Below, piece after piece: positions 1 to 10,401 of a stretch of 64,000 nucleotides of DNA; position 1 is the stretch's first letter, and each line of letters begins with the position of its first letter. This stretch comes from Pleurostoma richardsiae. Its lineage: Eukaryota; Ascomycota; Sordariomycetes; Calosphaeriales; Pleurostomataceae. The stretch is taken from contig JANBVO010000015.1 of the NCBI GenBank assembly GCA_030052745.1, positions 248,001-312,000 on the forward strand, written 5' to 3'. The translations under genes and the position numbers were made by a program. The notes beneath the pieces were generated by a model. The model searched no databases and was not told the DNA's origin. It was given only the letters and a program-made list of their open reading frames with translations.

Positions 1-370
1 GAATGGGCTGCGAAAATGCGACCCAACAAGTCAACCCACTAGCTCGCTAAACCCTGCCGGAAGACACACAAAGGTTGCTTTTAAAAATGCTGTGAAAGTG
101 TGAGGGATTGAATGAAGGCAACTACGCTGCCGCGCAGGCTACGTCACGAGGTAGGTTGACCAATCAAGCAAATCAGTGAATTCTCCACATCAATTGTTCC
201 CCCACCCCCTACAATGGGCGAGAGTGGCCTTAAAAATGCTGTGAAAGGAGTGCGCTCTGGTAGGTACACACATATGAAGATTGAACCAATCAACCAATTC
301 TGTCAATTTTCCACACCGATGGTCGCCCCTCCACAAGGGGCGAGAGTGAGTTTAAAAATGCTGTGAATGA
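1..370. repeat. Left inverted-repeat arm made of three diverged tandem units
   Basis: Three successive units end in near-identical motifs at 79-96, 230-245 and 351-367 (TTTAAAAATGCTGTGAA or close). The whole arm is colinear, in reverse complement, with 15280-15625: the block GCGACCCAACAAG..CTCGCTAAA (16-50) recurs there, as do GACCAATCAAGCAAATCA (157-174) and the block GAAGATTGAACCAATCAACC at about 277. The arm runs off the left edge, so its true outer end is unknown. The minus-strand reading gives a short recurring peptide (FTAFLNSLSPL-like), but no gene can be supported. Confidence 0.85.
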
Positions 371-1190
371 TACCCTGCGGTATTCATGTGTATGGCAGCA
401 TGTGCCCCACTCGCGGACCAACGGGTATACCCCACCGAATTCCGCCTCTCCTTGCTGCTCCAACATCCCGTCATGTACTCTGTACATACATCCCTTCAAG
501 ATCATGACCTTGCAAGTGGTTTGAGGCACTAATTCTCTCACCGACGACTCCTTCGTACACAAATATCCTCAGACCTCACACACTTGGCGTTATGTTCTGG
601 GGCTTCGATTTCTTTCGGCTCCGTAGCGCACTCATTCTTATTGTAAAACCCAATTGCAGCAAGATAACGACGACGAGGGCTACCGAGGACGCGAAGTACC
701 TCTTGCCATCGTCGGAAACGGAAACCTGCCCCGAACCATCGTGGCATCACAATTGAGCTGAGGACTCCTCTACGGGGCTCGGTGACCAATTCGAGTCAGG
801 TTTCGCCCGCCGTATCTAACCTGCAATTCCTTTCCTTGGCTCCAATATTTCCACCATCCCCGCTCCGAAGCGTCGATTTTTTTTTCATCTTCGACAATCC
901 ATAACGCACCGTAAGCTCGTTCTCTGTTGCCTAAGTGGTAGTCGATCTTCGTCTCCCGCCGGTTGCCTAGAGGAGAGAAAGTGTGGCGACAGGAGTGGTT
1001 GATTCCGTGCCGATTGTCGGCTATCAGGATCGTGGTGGTGACGATATCGGTAGCATCTGTATGAGCCTCCGCCGCCTTGGTATTCAGCACTGCTTTGAGC
1101 GATTTTGGACCCGGATGAGCGAGTCGGAGGTCTCCGAGAGCGTTCTAGGGACTGCGCACACTGCCCCGAACCAGGGCAACGGCACGCCTT
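371..1190. other. Intergenic, no gene supported
   Basis: Between the left repeat arm and the 3' end of the permease gene. Short open frames occur on both strands, but none has a recognisable domain, splice pattern or plausible start. A T-rich run lies at 877-886. Confidence 0.6.
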
Positions 1191-2777
1191 TCACCGTTCC
1201 AGCCCATCCCTAGTTAGGTCCACACACTTCAGCGGAACCAGCTTGGTCCGGTACCAGATCTTGTAGCCGACATATAGGGCGACAAAGATCATGAGGCTGA
1301 CGTAGCAGGCAAAGAAGTCACTTGTGCTCCAGTCGATGAACACAGTAAAACCATTTGTGAGCAGGATCAGCACGTTGAAGAAGAGTCCGTACCACGACAG
1401 CCATGGCTGCATGGGCGCCACAAAGGGGAGGCTGCCTCCGTCGCGGCGACCCTGGCGGGGGATGCCCTGCGCGGCGAGGGCCCGCTGGAAGCGGATGTGG
1501 CAGGCGCTGATCATGGCCCAGGTGATGAAGCCGGCGACGGAGGTGATGTTGAGCAGCCAGTTGAAGACCTCGGAACCGCTGGCCGAGAGGTTGATGAAGC
1601 CGATTAGACCTAGCACCGACGACAAGGCGACGGCGACGTACGGCGTGCCATGCCGGTTGGTGCGGGTCAGGATGCCCGGGGCGTGGCCCTCGTTAGCCAG
1701 GGCCACCATGATCCGGCTGCTAGAGTAAAGGTTCGAATTGGCAGCTGAGAGCACGGCAGTCAGTAGGACAGCGTTGATTATATGCGCGAGCACGTCGACG
1801 CCAGCGAGATTCGCAACGATGACGAGGGGCGAGGCCGATGCATCGGTCGAGCCGTTCTGGAGGTTGGGGTTGGTGTAAGGCACGTTGATGCCGACGAAAA
1901 AGACGAGAGCAATGAAGAGCACGGTGATGCCCCAGTACGTCCAGCGGATTGCCGATGGGATTGCCTTCTCCGGGTTCGCCGTCTCTCCGGCGCCGACGCC
2001 CACCAATTCCGCTCCCTGGAAACTGAAGCCCGCCGTGATGAGGACGGCCCAGAAGCCCACAAACTTCCCGGTAGCGCCGTCGACCATATACTCAGCAAAA
2101 GGCCCAGGGGTCACCCAGTAATGGAAGCCGATGTACCCTTGGTCTCCAACCCCGGCGTTGACGCAGATAGCAAAGATAATGAAGCCGACGACGGTGATAA
2201 CCTTGATGCTAGAGAACCACATCTCAAGCTCGCCAAACCAGCGGATGGGGAGAAAGTTGATGGCTGTGAAGATGGCCCAGAAGACGGCAATCCATATGGC
2301 AATGCTGAGATCCTTGTCCCAGTACTGGATAATGAGACCGGCCGCCGTGAGCTCGAGTGCGTAGGTGATGGCCCAATTGAACCAGTAGATCCAGCCGAGG
2401 GCGAAGCCCAGGGCCGGGTCCAGGAAGCGACTGCCGTACACAGTGAAGGAGCCAGCCACGGGGATGTACGAGGCCATCTCGCCGAGGCTGACCATCACAG
2501 AGTAGACGACCGTAGCGATGAAGATGTAGGCGATGAGTAGCGAGACGGGGCCGGACACGGCGAGAGCAGAGCCCGTGCCAAGGAAGAGACCAGTACCGAA
2601 AGTGCCACCAATGGCGATGAATTGCAAGTGGTAACTGTGCATGGCACGGTCAAGGCTGCTGTTGCTCTCGCCGGGCTCGACATCCTCGGTGGCTTGCTTG
2701 GCGGTGCTGCCCTTCTCGCTGCTTGCCCGGGATGTTGTTTTCTCCCCCATTGCCGGTGCTGCTGGTGGAGAGGCCAT
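1191..2777 (-). CDS. Amino-acid permease, YAT family (APC superfamily)
   Basis: Predicted plasma-membrane proton/amino-acid symporter of the fungal YAT group. It is one uninterrupted frame of 528 aa, the usual size for the family, starting at ATG 2777. After a hydrophilic Ser/Thr/Glu-rich N-terminus (residues 1-45) comes the first membrane segment with the family signature IAIGGTFGTGLFLGTG (about 54-69), then SLGEMASYIPVAGSF, the GFSFQGAELVGVGAGE substrate-pathway helix (about 250-265) and about twelve hydrophobic segments in all. The C-terminal tail is short and ends soon after KLVPL. No intron is needed. It lies inside the inverted-repeat-bounded island, same strand as the next transporter. 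Substrate cannot be read from sequence; broad or neutral amino acids or GABA are possible. Confidence 0.93.
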   Translation of the reverse strand: MASPPAAPAMGEKTTSRASSEKGSTAKQATEDVEPGESNSSLDRAMHSYHLQFIAIGGTFGTGLFLGTGSALAVSGPVSLLIAYIFIATVVYSVMVSLGEMASYIPVAGSFTVYGSRFLDPALGFALGWIYWFNWAITYALELTAAGLIIQYWDKDLSIAIWIAVFWAIFTAINFLPIRWFGELEMWFSSIKVITVVGFIIFAICVNAGVGDQGYIGFHYWVTPGPFAEYMVDGATGKFVGFWAVLITAGFSFQGAELVGVGAGETANPEKAIPSAIRWTYWGITVLFIALVFFVGINVPYTNPNLQNGSTDASASPLVIVANLAGVDVLAHIINAVLLTAVLSAANSNLYSSSRIMVALANEGHAPGILTRTNRHGTPYVAVALSSVLGLIGFINLSASGSEVFNWLLNITSVAGFITWAMISACHIRFQRALAAQGIPRQGRRDGGSLPFVAPMQPWLSWYGLFFNVLILLTNGFTVFIDWSTSDFFACYVSLMIFVALYVGYKIWYRTKLVPLKCVDLTRDGLER

Positions 2778-4218
2778 GTTTACTGACGGTCAAAGGTAGA
2801 TTGCGGCTTGGGGGTCACCGACGGGATGGCAAGACCCCTTCGGAAATATCGCGACACAAAGTAGAGAAAGACGCCCAGAGACACAACAAGGAAAAGCAGA
2901 CCCAACCACTACGCCGAGATAGAATAGGGTAGCAAAACAAACAGAGCGAGTAGTATGCGAGAATACGATGAGACAAACGACCTTTCCGAGCGCCGAAAGG
3001 AGCTCCGTTTTCACCTCCGGTCTTATGTAAAAGTTACGTCCAAGATTGAGCTCCAAGTATGCGCCAGAGACTGCGCCAGAGCCTTCAAATACCGAGTTCT
3101 CTCCATGGTCGGCTAGATTCCCGTTGTGAGTCAACGGACTTGATGATTTCCACAGCAATCAGTTTTTCCGTGCCATTTCCTCCCTCGCCGTCGGCTTTTT
3201 CAAGGCAAGCTCAGCCATCATAAGAGAGCCCTGGCAATCAAGAATAACACCACGACCACACGTGTAAGGTCGCGTTGTCTGCAATCATCCAGGCCTGTGT
3301 TTACCACTAGACACCGGCGGACAGAAATTTTTTCACACTAAACTGTGCTCCCGCCCCCTAGATGACGCCACGGCGCCACCCTTAGACAAGCACTAAATTC
3401 GGTGGGCCTTCCGGAGGCAAGGAAGCGCGCTAGAAGGTTTCTAGATTTCTCACAGGAGGAAGATGGCCGATAACTGCGGCTGGTAATGAATATACAACAA
3501 GTCCGTCACCCTCGGTTTAACTCAACTCTTCCCTTTTCTCAGAATGTGATTGTATGCTATTGTCAGCGAGGCTTCTGGTATCAGCGCCTACCGGGCACTT
3601 AATTGACACCAGCTTATTAGAAAGCTAGAGTGGCAGTTTACAAGGACGCCAAAAGAACCATAGAGAAGCAGATTGGACAGGAGGCGGTTAGGCCCCTTGA
3701 CAGCTTTGACAGCCAAAGGCCAAATGACCGCGTGCTTTCCAAGGCTCTAGAGCCACCAATTCAGGGGAATCACTTGAAGTGTAAACAAGCTTTCTGAGAG
3801 ATGCGTCGCTTACAGAATGGTTCCAACCCAGTGTGGATTGGAAAGACATTGGTTGATAGTGTGGTACATCTCAAAAGGGGTTACCGACTAATTGAGTTGT
3901 TGTCCACTCACTAGAGACTGGCTTGAACACTGCCTTTGAGGCTCGGGTATTGTGCTGTCTATTATAGTTCTCAAGACTTGTGGCTTAGTTTGTCTAATAG
4001 TGACGTTCCGAAAGAGTCCATCGTTGAGGATCTGCTTATTTTGCTTCACATCCTCTGCGATCTCTCAATTGAATAATCGTTAAATCATACAACCGATGTA
4101 GGGTATCTAAGATGTCCCAAGGTCACGCTACGCTATGAGTGATTACCTTGATAAAGCTGTCATAACTCAGCGACAAGCAGATTGCTGTGAACTGACTACC
4201 CCGGCTTGATAACGTCCC
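2778..4218. other. Intergenic region upstream of the YAT permease
   Basis: About 1.4 kb holding the promoter of the permease (minus strand) and the 3' flank of the AAAP gene. Reading frames are short and interrupted. AT-rich, with no recognisable coding family, tRNA or repeat. Confidence 0.6.
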
Positions 4219-5746
4219 CTACCCAACAGGGGCGCAGGAAAAGGAGCCGTGAACTGTTCCTTCGTTATACTGGCGAATCTAGAGAATGGTAGGTTAGTCC
4301 CTACTCATATGGTGCGTATCAGCAGTAAATGGAAAAGAACAAGCTTACAATGTCCCAGACACTAGCGTATGTCCCAACCCCCAACACGACAAGCCCAATA
4401 ATGAAGCAGGCTGCGTTGGTCAAGCTTAGACCGAGATTTCTCCGCTCGTACCAGGGGCCCTCCTTGATCAGCATGAACCACATGGCCGCCGGCAGGTAGA
4501 ATGTGAATCCGGACACAAACAGAGAGGAGATGACGCCCAGCAGGTCGGAGAAGAAGGGGATGGCCTCGGCAATGATCCAGGCGACGACGGTGACGACGGC
4601 GATCAGCACGAGCCAGGTAATCCATCCCATAGGCGTGTTGATGTAGCGGATCACGGAGCCCTGGAAAATGCGGCCGTGAATGTAACGTGACACGACTGTG
4701 GTGTTGATGCTACCGGAGATGAAGATGACGGGTAGCGCGAGGCCAAAGGCCACCTTGGAGGGGATCTCACCGGCAGACAGGAGGGCGGGAGACGACACGT
4801 CCTGGCCAACGAAAGCGTAGATGATGGCACCGGTGAGGGTGTAGATGACGATTTCGAAGGTGCCGAGAGCGACGATGCTCTTGGGGAAGTCGGTGGGCGT
4901 GTGCATCTCGTCCATGAAGCTGAACTGGCACATAGCGAAGCTGTACGCGAAGACGATGTCGAGGATTGGGATGAACGCCTCGGCTAGCGAGAGACCCTCC
5001 TGCGGCCATGCAGACCAGTTGACCGCAGACAGGCCGCCTGGGTCCTGGTGCGCCTCGACACCCGTGGCGATCATAGTGAAGACAATCGCGATGAGGATGG
5101 ACGCAAAGTCGATGTAGCCCAGGATGGCCAGGTCGGCGAACGCGGGCGGGATGGCAAGCAGGAAGAGCACGACGGCGGACACGACGCTGAAGACGATAGA
5201 ACAGGCGCCGTTGTTGGTGAGGTTGTCCAGCGCGATCGTCCCTGTCAGCGCGTGCGAGCCCAGCGTGCAGACAAGCTGCAGCACGAACATGGCCCCCACG
5301 AACTCGTAACCGAACCTGCCCATCATGAGGCGGCCGGCATCCGCGTAGTGCGAGACCTCCGGGAACTTGATCTTGACCTGGCCGACGACGTAGCTCGTAT
5401 ACATGGCGATGATGCCTATGCCCACGCAGCAGATGACACCAGCGACCATACCGAGTTTCGCGAAGGCCCCGGGCAGACTGAGACTACCAAGGGCGATGGC
5501 CTCGACGACGAGCACAATGACGAGCCGCTTCCATCCCAGACGGTGGAAGTTGGCGGCTCCTTGGGCGATCTTCTGCTTCTCGATATCCGCGAGGTTGGCC
5601 TCCTCGACCTCCCCACGTGTTGATGCCCGCCTCCAGAGAAAGGCGCCGCCCTGAGTAAATGCCTTATCCTTGAGGATCTCACCTTCCCTCTCACCGGAAA
5701 GCGCGTCCTGGTCGGCGGCCGGTAGTGCTTCGATGGACAAGCCCAT
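4219..5746 (-). CDS. AAAP-family amino-acid transporter (Mtr-like)
   Basis: Predicted neutral/aromatic amino-acid transporter of the AAAP family, resembling the Neurospora Mtr N-system transporter. Two exons: 5746-4349 and 4278-4219, with a 70-nt intron at 4279-4348 (GTAAGC, branch GACTAAC, acceptor CTAG). Reading without splicing gives a false tail (SLFFSIYC); splicing restores the family-like ending IRQYNEGTVHGSFSC and a stop at 4219, about 485 aa. Features: N-terminal cytosolic stretch to residue 65, then 11 hydrophobic segments beginning RLVIVLVVEAIALGSLSLPG, with SHYADAGRLMMG and FMDEMHTPTDFPKS between helices. It and the YAT permease 1.4 kb away give the island two amino-acid carriers, which suggests the island's pathway takes in an amino acid or related acid. 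Specificity is not readable. Confidence 0.92.
4279..4348 (-). other. Intron near the 3' end of the AAAP transporter gene
   Basis: GTAAGC donor, AGGGACTAACC branch region and TTCTCTAG acceptor; phase 0. Included because retaining it changes the last 20 residues. Confidence 0.85.
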
Positions 5747-7825
5747 GATTTCTGCGGATGGAGATGTCGACGGTTATCCTCACAAGGCAGTCTACTGTGG
5801 CATCGGACGGGCGAGTCTCCGTGCTGCTCGACGTGATCCCGAAGAATCACTCGTCAATATAAGAGCCAAGGTCGTGGGGGGAACGTTCTGCGAGAGCGGC
5901 AGAAGGAGAGGGACGAGGTTCGGCGGGTTCCGCCTCCATGACGAAGGTCACGGCGAGGGATAGTTCATAGTCAAGGACATGCTCGGGGCCTGTACGGAGG
6001 TAGATGTGGCGATCGGAGCCGCGAGAGTGGAATCAGTTTGTCATGGTCTCCTGTGCGACCCGCTGTAGGCCCGCTGTTTGGCTCCGGTGGTACCAGCAAG
6101 GTTAGTGGTTGATTCCCCGAGCAGTCAGGGGTCGAACGACCGGCCGCATGGGGCGGTTATGGATCTGCTCTTGTGCGCGTCTGGAATGGACTGACCCTCA
6201 TTCCTTAGTAGGTGCTCTTGCGCGCAGTCGGAGTCACTTTTCTGACCCTGGCGAGGAGAGAATTGAGGACTGCGTTTGGGAGAAATGACAGATCCTACTT
6301 GCTCCACACTATAACTACGGAGGCGAGTCAGTCCCTGTATCGAGTTCGGCTTACGCTCTTGCAAATGCAGCTTAGCCTGACAGCCCTGCCTGGGGAAAAC
6401 TCCACAGGATCTGACTCGCCCCAGCTCTCTGTAACAGAGAGTGTCGGGGATAAGATCATCTGCAGGAACCGGACGAGACTCTTAAAAGGCGCGCGTCCGG
6501 GCTTCCCGGGAGCACTTGTGGTGCGCCGATCCGGGAATAAGCCTTCTGTCATTGGACCCTACGGTGATCTTTACACTACGACAAGAGGTAACAATGACCT
6601 AATAGCCGGCCGAGTCATCCCTTTTCAGTTCCGTATTCGGTGTTTAGTGCCAGCATGTCCACGTGTTGAAGTTGCAAAAGCTTTCATATCCTGACATCAG
6701 CTCAACTTGATCAGGAGCACAGGAGCCCAGGGGTTGCAGAGAGCCATCCAATCCTCGCTGGGAAGCCTCTCGACGCCCGCTTCTCACTGACGCTTGACGC
6801 AATTTTGTCGATTCTACTCCATGCATGCTAATAGCAGAACAAGAGCTTTGACTCGGTCTTAATACACCGTGCTGGCTGTCACTTCGACGCCTAACTACCC
6901 CGTCGGCCTCTGCCAACTCCCCGAAACCCTAAGCTAAAATAGATCCCGGGCCTAATGCCGGCATCCCACCCCAAGGACGTCATCATGACTCCAGCCCAGG
7001 CTGCCCTTTCAACGTCGTTGTAGACTCTAGTCGATGCCACGAAGAATCCGCGCTCTCTACGCAGCTATCTTTTCCCGGAACTTCTCTAAGCTTCTGGAAA
7101 CGCTCTTTGAACCGTGTCTGGTGCGCGCAGCGCGTCACTTTCCTTTCAATGTTACGAGGCGATGCGTGCTTGGAGAGTAAGATATGTTGTCTCCCGTCGC
7201 TTCCCGCTGTCCGGATTATGCTCTGGGCGACGCCGAAGATGGCACTCTAAACCTAGGCCAAACCCTAGCTCCATTCAGAAGGAATTATCACTGTGGCAGG
7301 GAGCAGCGCGAGCCAGCACTTTCACTTGCTCGGCCATCGACGCTGAAAATAGGATGATCGAAGACAGGTCATGAAATGGTTAACACGCAGCCGCTGGAGC
7401 TTTTGGGGCCGTCAGCGTCCGCTCCGAGAGCCGCCTAAACGTAAGTCTCCCGTATGCTCGGCTTGTGTTCCGCATGAAGTTACTCTATACTTCCATTATG
7501 CCACGTCTCCCGCTGCACATAACTTGGGGGATCAGGACTATTCTCATCAAGGTCACAGCGCCATAGCCTTTTTAATAGAGAGATGGTGGGCCTGATCTTT
7601 TGTGCCAAGCAACAGTCATTTGTGGTCGACCTAGCCTTTAATCAATGGTCGCATAGTCGGCACGCCATTTAAGCCCTTCGGATCTACGCTTATGAATTGA
7701 TGGGAACGTCTTTCAGCGTGTATCATTATGCTCCCCAAGACACCATAAACAACATAGAACAAAATCCCATTGCATATATTTCTCATGTTAGTCACTTGGG
7801 TTGTGTTCTCGATTGCGTTGTGGTG
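5747..7825. other. Intergenic, no gene supported
   Basis: About 2.1 kb between the AAAP promoter side and the 3' end of the regulator gene. Several 60-160-codon frames occur on both strands (the longest at 6212-6694) but they overlap each other, lack domains and show no consistent exon structure. A short hairpin (CTCTCTGTAACAGAGAG) lies near 6424. It could be decayed sequence or regulatory DNA. Confidence 0.55.
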
Positions 7826-10030
7826 CTAATTGAGGTCTGTAAGATCGAGATCTGCCGCCCAATCGAAATCGGGCAAAGGCTCGAGAAACGAGAACACGTC
7901 CTCGTTGGACTGCTGCGCCTTGAATGCATCTGCAGGAGCCTGTTGCTGGGAGGCTTGCTGGGGATATCCGTGTTCTTCCAGCGCAGAATCAGTGCCAGGT
8001 ATTCCTGCTACCGCCAGGGTCAATATAGGTGTCGTCACATCCGCACATTGCATCTGCACTTACCTGCAGTCTGATTCTCAGTAGAGGGGTCCCTGTAAGG
8101 GTTTGCCTGTCCTGCGAACTCCTCCTTCCACCACCAAAAACAGTCGAAGACGATGCTCATGGATAGTCTGCTGCGAATGCGAGTCCCGAGACTTTGCACT
8201 TTGCCAGTGGCTCGCCGAAAGATGCTCTTGCTATTCCAAACCTGGCTCAGAATAGTGGCGGACCGCGCGCCGAGGTCATCGCTCAGCAGAGAGCCGCGGC
8301 GGCAAATCAGGATCGCGTCGAAGTATGCCTTCTCTCCAGCATCCTTGTTCACGTGCTCTGAGAGTGGACTGCGTATGATTTTCAGGATGCAGAACGCCGA
8401 TAGGACCACCGTCCGTTCGAGGAATGCAGGACAGGTCTCGATAATTTCGCTTCTCCGATCCTCGGTGATGAGTTCCTCCAAGAAGGAGCAGGCAGCTGAG
8501 TATATAAACATCATCGCGGGAAGATTAGAGCTTCCAGGATTCTCAAAGAAGTGAAAGGCAAGGAGGTGTACCCGACAACTCCATACATATACCGCAGCTT
8601 AGGGCAGCATCAGTATGCAGTCAGCAGGCAAAGCGTCGCGGGCAACTCACTAGTCCCAGTACCGCACCTTCCCAGGATCTCTACAAGCTGAGAATCAAAC
8701 AGGTTAATCAACGACGTTAGTAAGTCCCGCTGGGAGCTGTAACGGGCCTCTTCTACTGCCTTGGGGATAGCCACCGCAGACGATACCATGATTCGGTGCA
8801 GACTGATCATATCTCTGAGCTCCGCTGGAAACTCTGAAAGCAGTTTATCGCTGCCTGGTCCGCTTAGCTCGGCGTTCGCCACGAGCATAGGCGGTATGCC
8901 ATCTCGGAGGCTCGTCCTATTGCACGACTGTTAGTCTCTACGGAGTTGGCCATGTGGATGCATCAGCCCTAACTCATGGAAAACCATAACGCAGCGGACC
9001 CAAAGCTGGGCCCTCACTACGACTTGCTCATGCCTTGCCTGTATCAACTCCCGAGCAAAGTCTTGTCCCGGACCGAGGACGTGGAGGCCGATCTGCATGG
9101 CAAGCTGGATTGCCGCGCCACTGAGAACGCTGCTGATGTCCTTGTACATGGTATTGATGGGTACTGGCCAGACACAGAGGATCAACAGGGCCTGTATCTT
9201 CTGGACTGGGTTTGATCGGCTCTCGAGCGACAGCAGGGCCATCGAGTAGATGCGAGGTGCGAGCCTGACGAGCAGCGTTGGGTCTCGATCATAGCGCCGG
9301 CTTCCGACGAGCACAATAGTCCAGAAGAGAAATGGGGATAAGCGGAGACATTCATCCGCATTGAGATCTCGATCAATAATGGGGAATATAGGCCAGTACT
9401 GCCGGAAGAACCTTTTGGAGACCACGTTAGTTGCGACCGTTCATTCATCATCCAGTTCGGCGACGTGATCTCCATACGTTGTGAAGCAATCCCGGATCTT
9501 GCGCCCGTCAACATCTTGCCCATCCAGGCACTCAATCTTCTCTGCAGCCGAAGGAGACGTCGCGGAGTCGTTGGGGATCGATGGCGAGATGCGGAAGCCG
9601 TCGGATGTCCGTCCGGCCTGACCCAGTGGAAGCTCGGTGCCGACGTCGGCAATGATCTCAGTCGCAGCGACAGGCGCAGATGCAGCCACCTGGGTGTCGG
9701 GAAGATGCACAACGCTGTGCGCGACGTGGTCTTGCTTCTCCAAACTCGCATGCATCAATGCTTGGCCCTTGAGCTGCTCAAGCTCTCTCCAAAGCTGCGT
9801 CTTGGTCTGACGAGCGTGGGGATTGGGCGTAGTAGCGCAGGTGAGGCCGAGCCGGCGGCAGCGAGAACAGACCCGCGGCGGCTCAGCGTCGCAGCGAACC
9901 TGGCAAACCGCTTCAGCCTCCTGAACGCGCCAGCAGCAGCGCTGGCACTGCCCAAATGATGGAGATGTCAATCTTATACCTTCTGCTGCCTACATTCTTT
10001 GCAGGCTACTCTTCTTCGTTCCGGTGCCAT
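7826..10030 (-). CDS. Zn2Cys6 transcription factor with fungal-specific MHR domain
   Basis: Predicted nuclear regulator of 630 aa, six exons: 10030-9980, 9899-9478, 9411-8974, 8916-8651, 8597-8064 and 8007-7826. The start is chosen because a 51-nt first exon encodes MAPERRRVACKECRQQK; splicing at GTATAA to the acceptor at 9900 joins it to VRCDAEPPRVCSRC, restoring a canonical CX2CX6CX7CX2CX6C cluster, which unspliced reading destroys. A basic/coiled linker (QLWRELEQLK) follows. Fungal-TF homology region: FFRQYWPIFPIID (exon 2/3 join) and LWVRCVMVFHETSLRDGIPPML (split over exons 3/4). The acidic tail ends in EPLPDFDWAADLDLTDLN, a plausible activation region. All introns are 53-80 nt with good branch sites. 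It lies next to the hydro-lyase gene and is the natural candidate for its regulator (inference). Confidence 0.9.
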
Positions 10031-10401
10031 TACGGCTTGCGTGTCGATTTAAGAGTAAGCAGGAAGAGAAGCAGTCCAAGGTTGGAGAAGTGTGGAGTAG
10101 TTGGGCCTTACACTCATGTAGGCAGAACCCACATGCAATGGTAGACAGCTCGGGATCTAGCTTTGAGGCGCCCAATGGTGTCCTGGAGAAAATTGATTAC
10201 GGCGTGATACACTCCTTGTAGGGCAAAGGACACCACACCCACTCTTGAACATGACTCCCAGATACTACTGCCATTATGTTGGCGTAAAAAGCGGTAATTT
10301 GTTTCATCATCGAAGCATCGTTTCTTGCGACCGTAATACCTACGGACTGGCTACCTTCTCTAAATCTGTTTATCCCCCTGCGCTGCTGCTCCTGTGCTGG
10401 G
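10031..10401. other. Short intergenic promoter of the Zn2Cys6 gene
   Basis: About 370 bp separating the regulator's start from the hydro-lyase stop; both genes are on the minus strand. No coding signal. Confidence 0.6.

Noticed and set aside
1782-2540. 252-codon plus-strand frame
   Set aside because: Antisense shadow of the YAT permease; hydrophilic, biased composition mirrors the membrane protein on the other strand.
5048-5623. 191-codon plus-strand frame
   Set aside because: Antisense shadow of the AAAP transporter.
6212-6694. 160-codon plus-strand frame
   Set aside because: No domain, no sensible exon structure, overlapped by equally long frames on the other strand.
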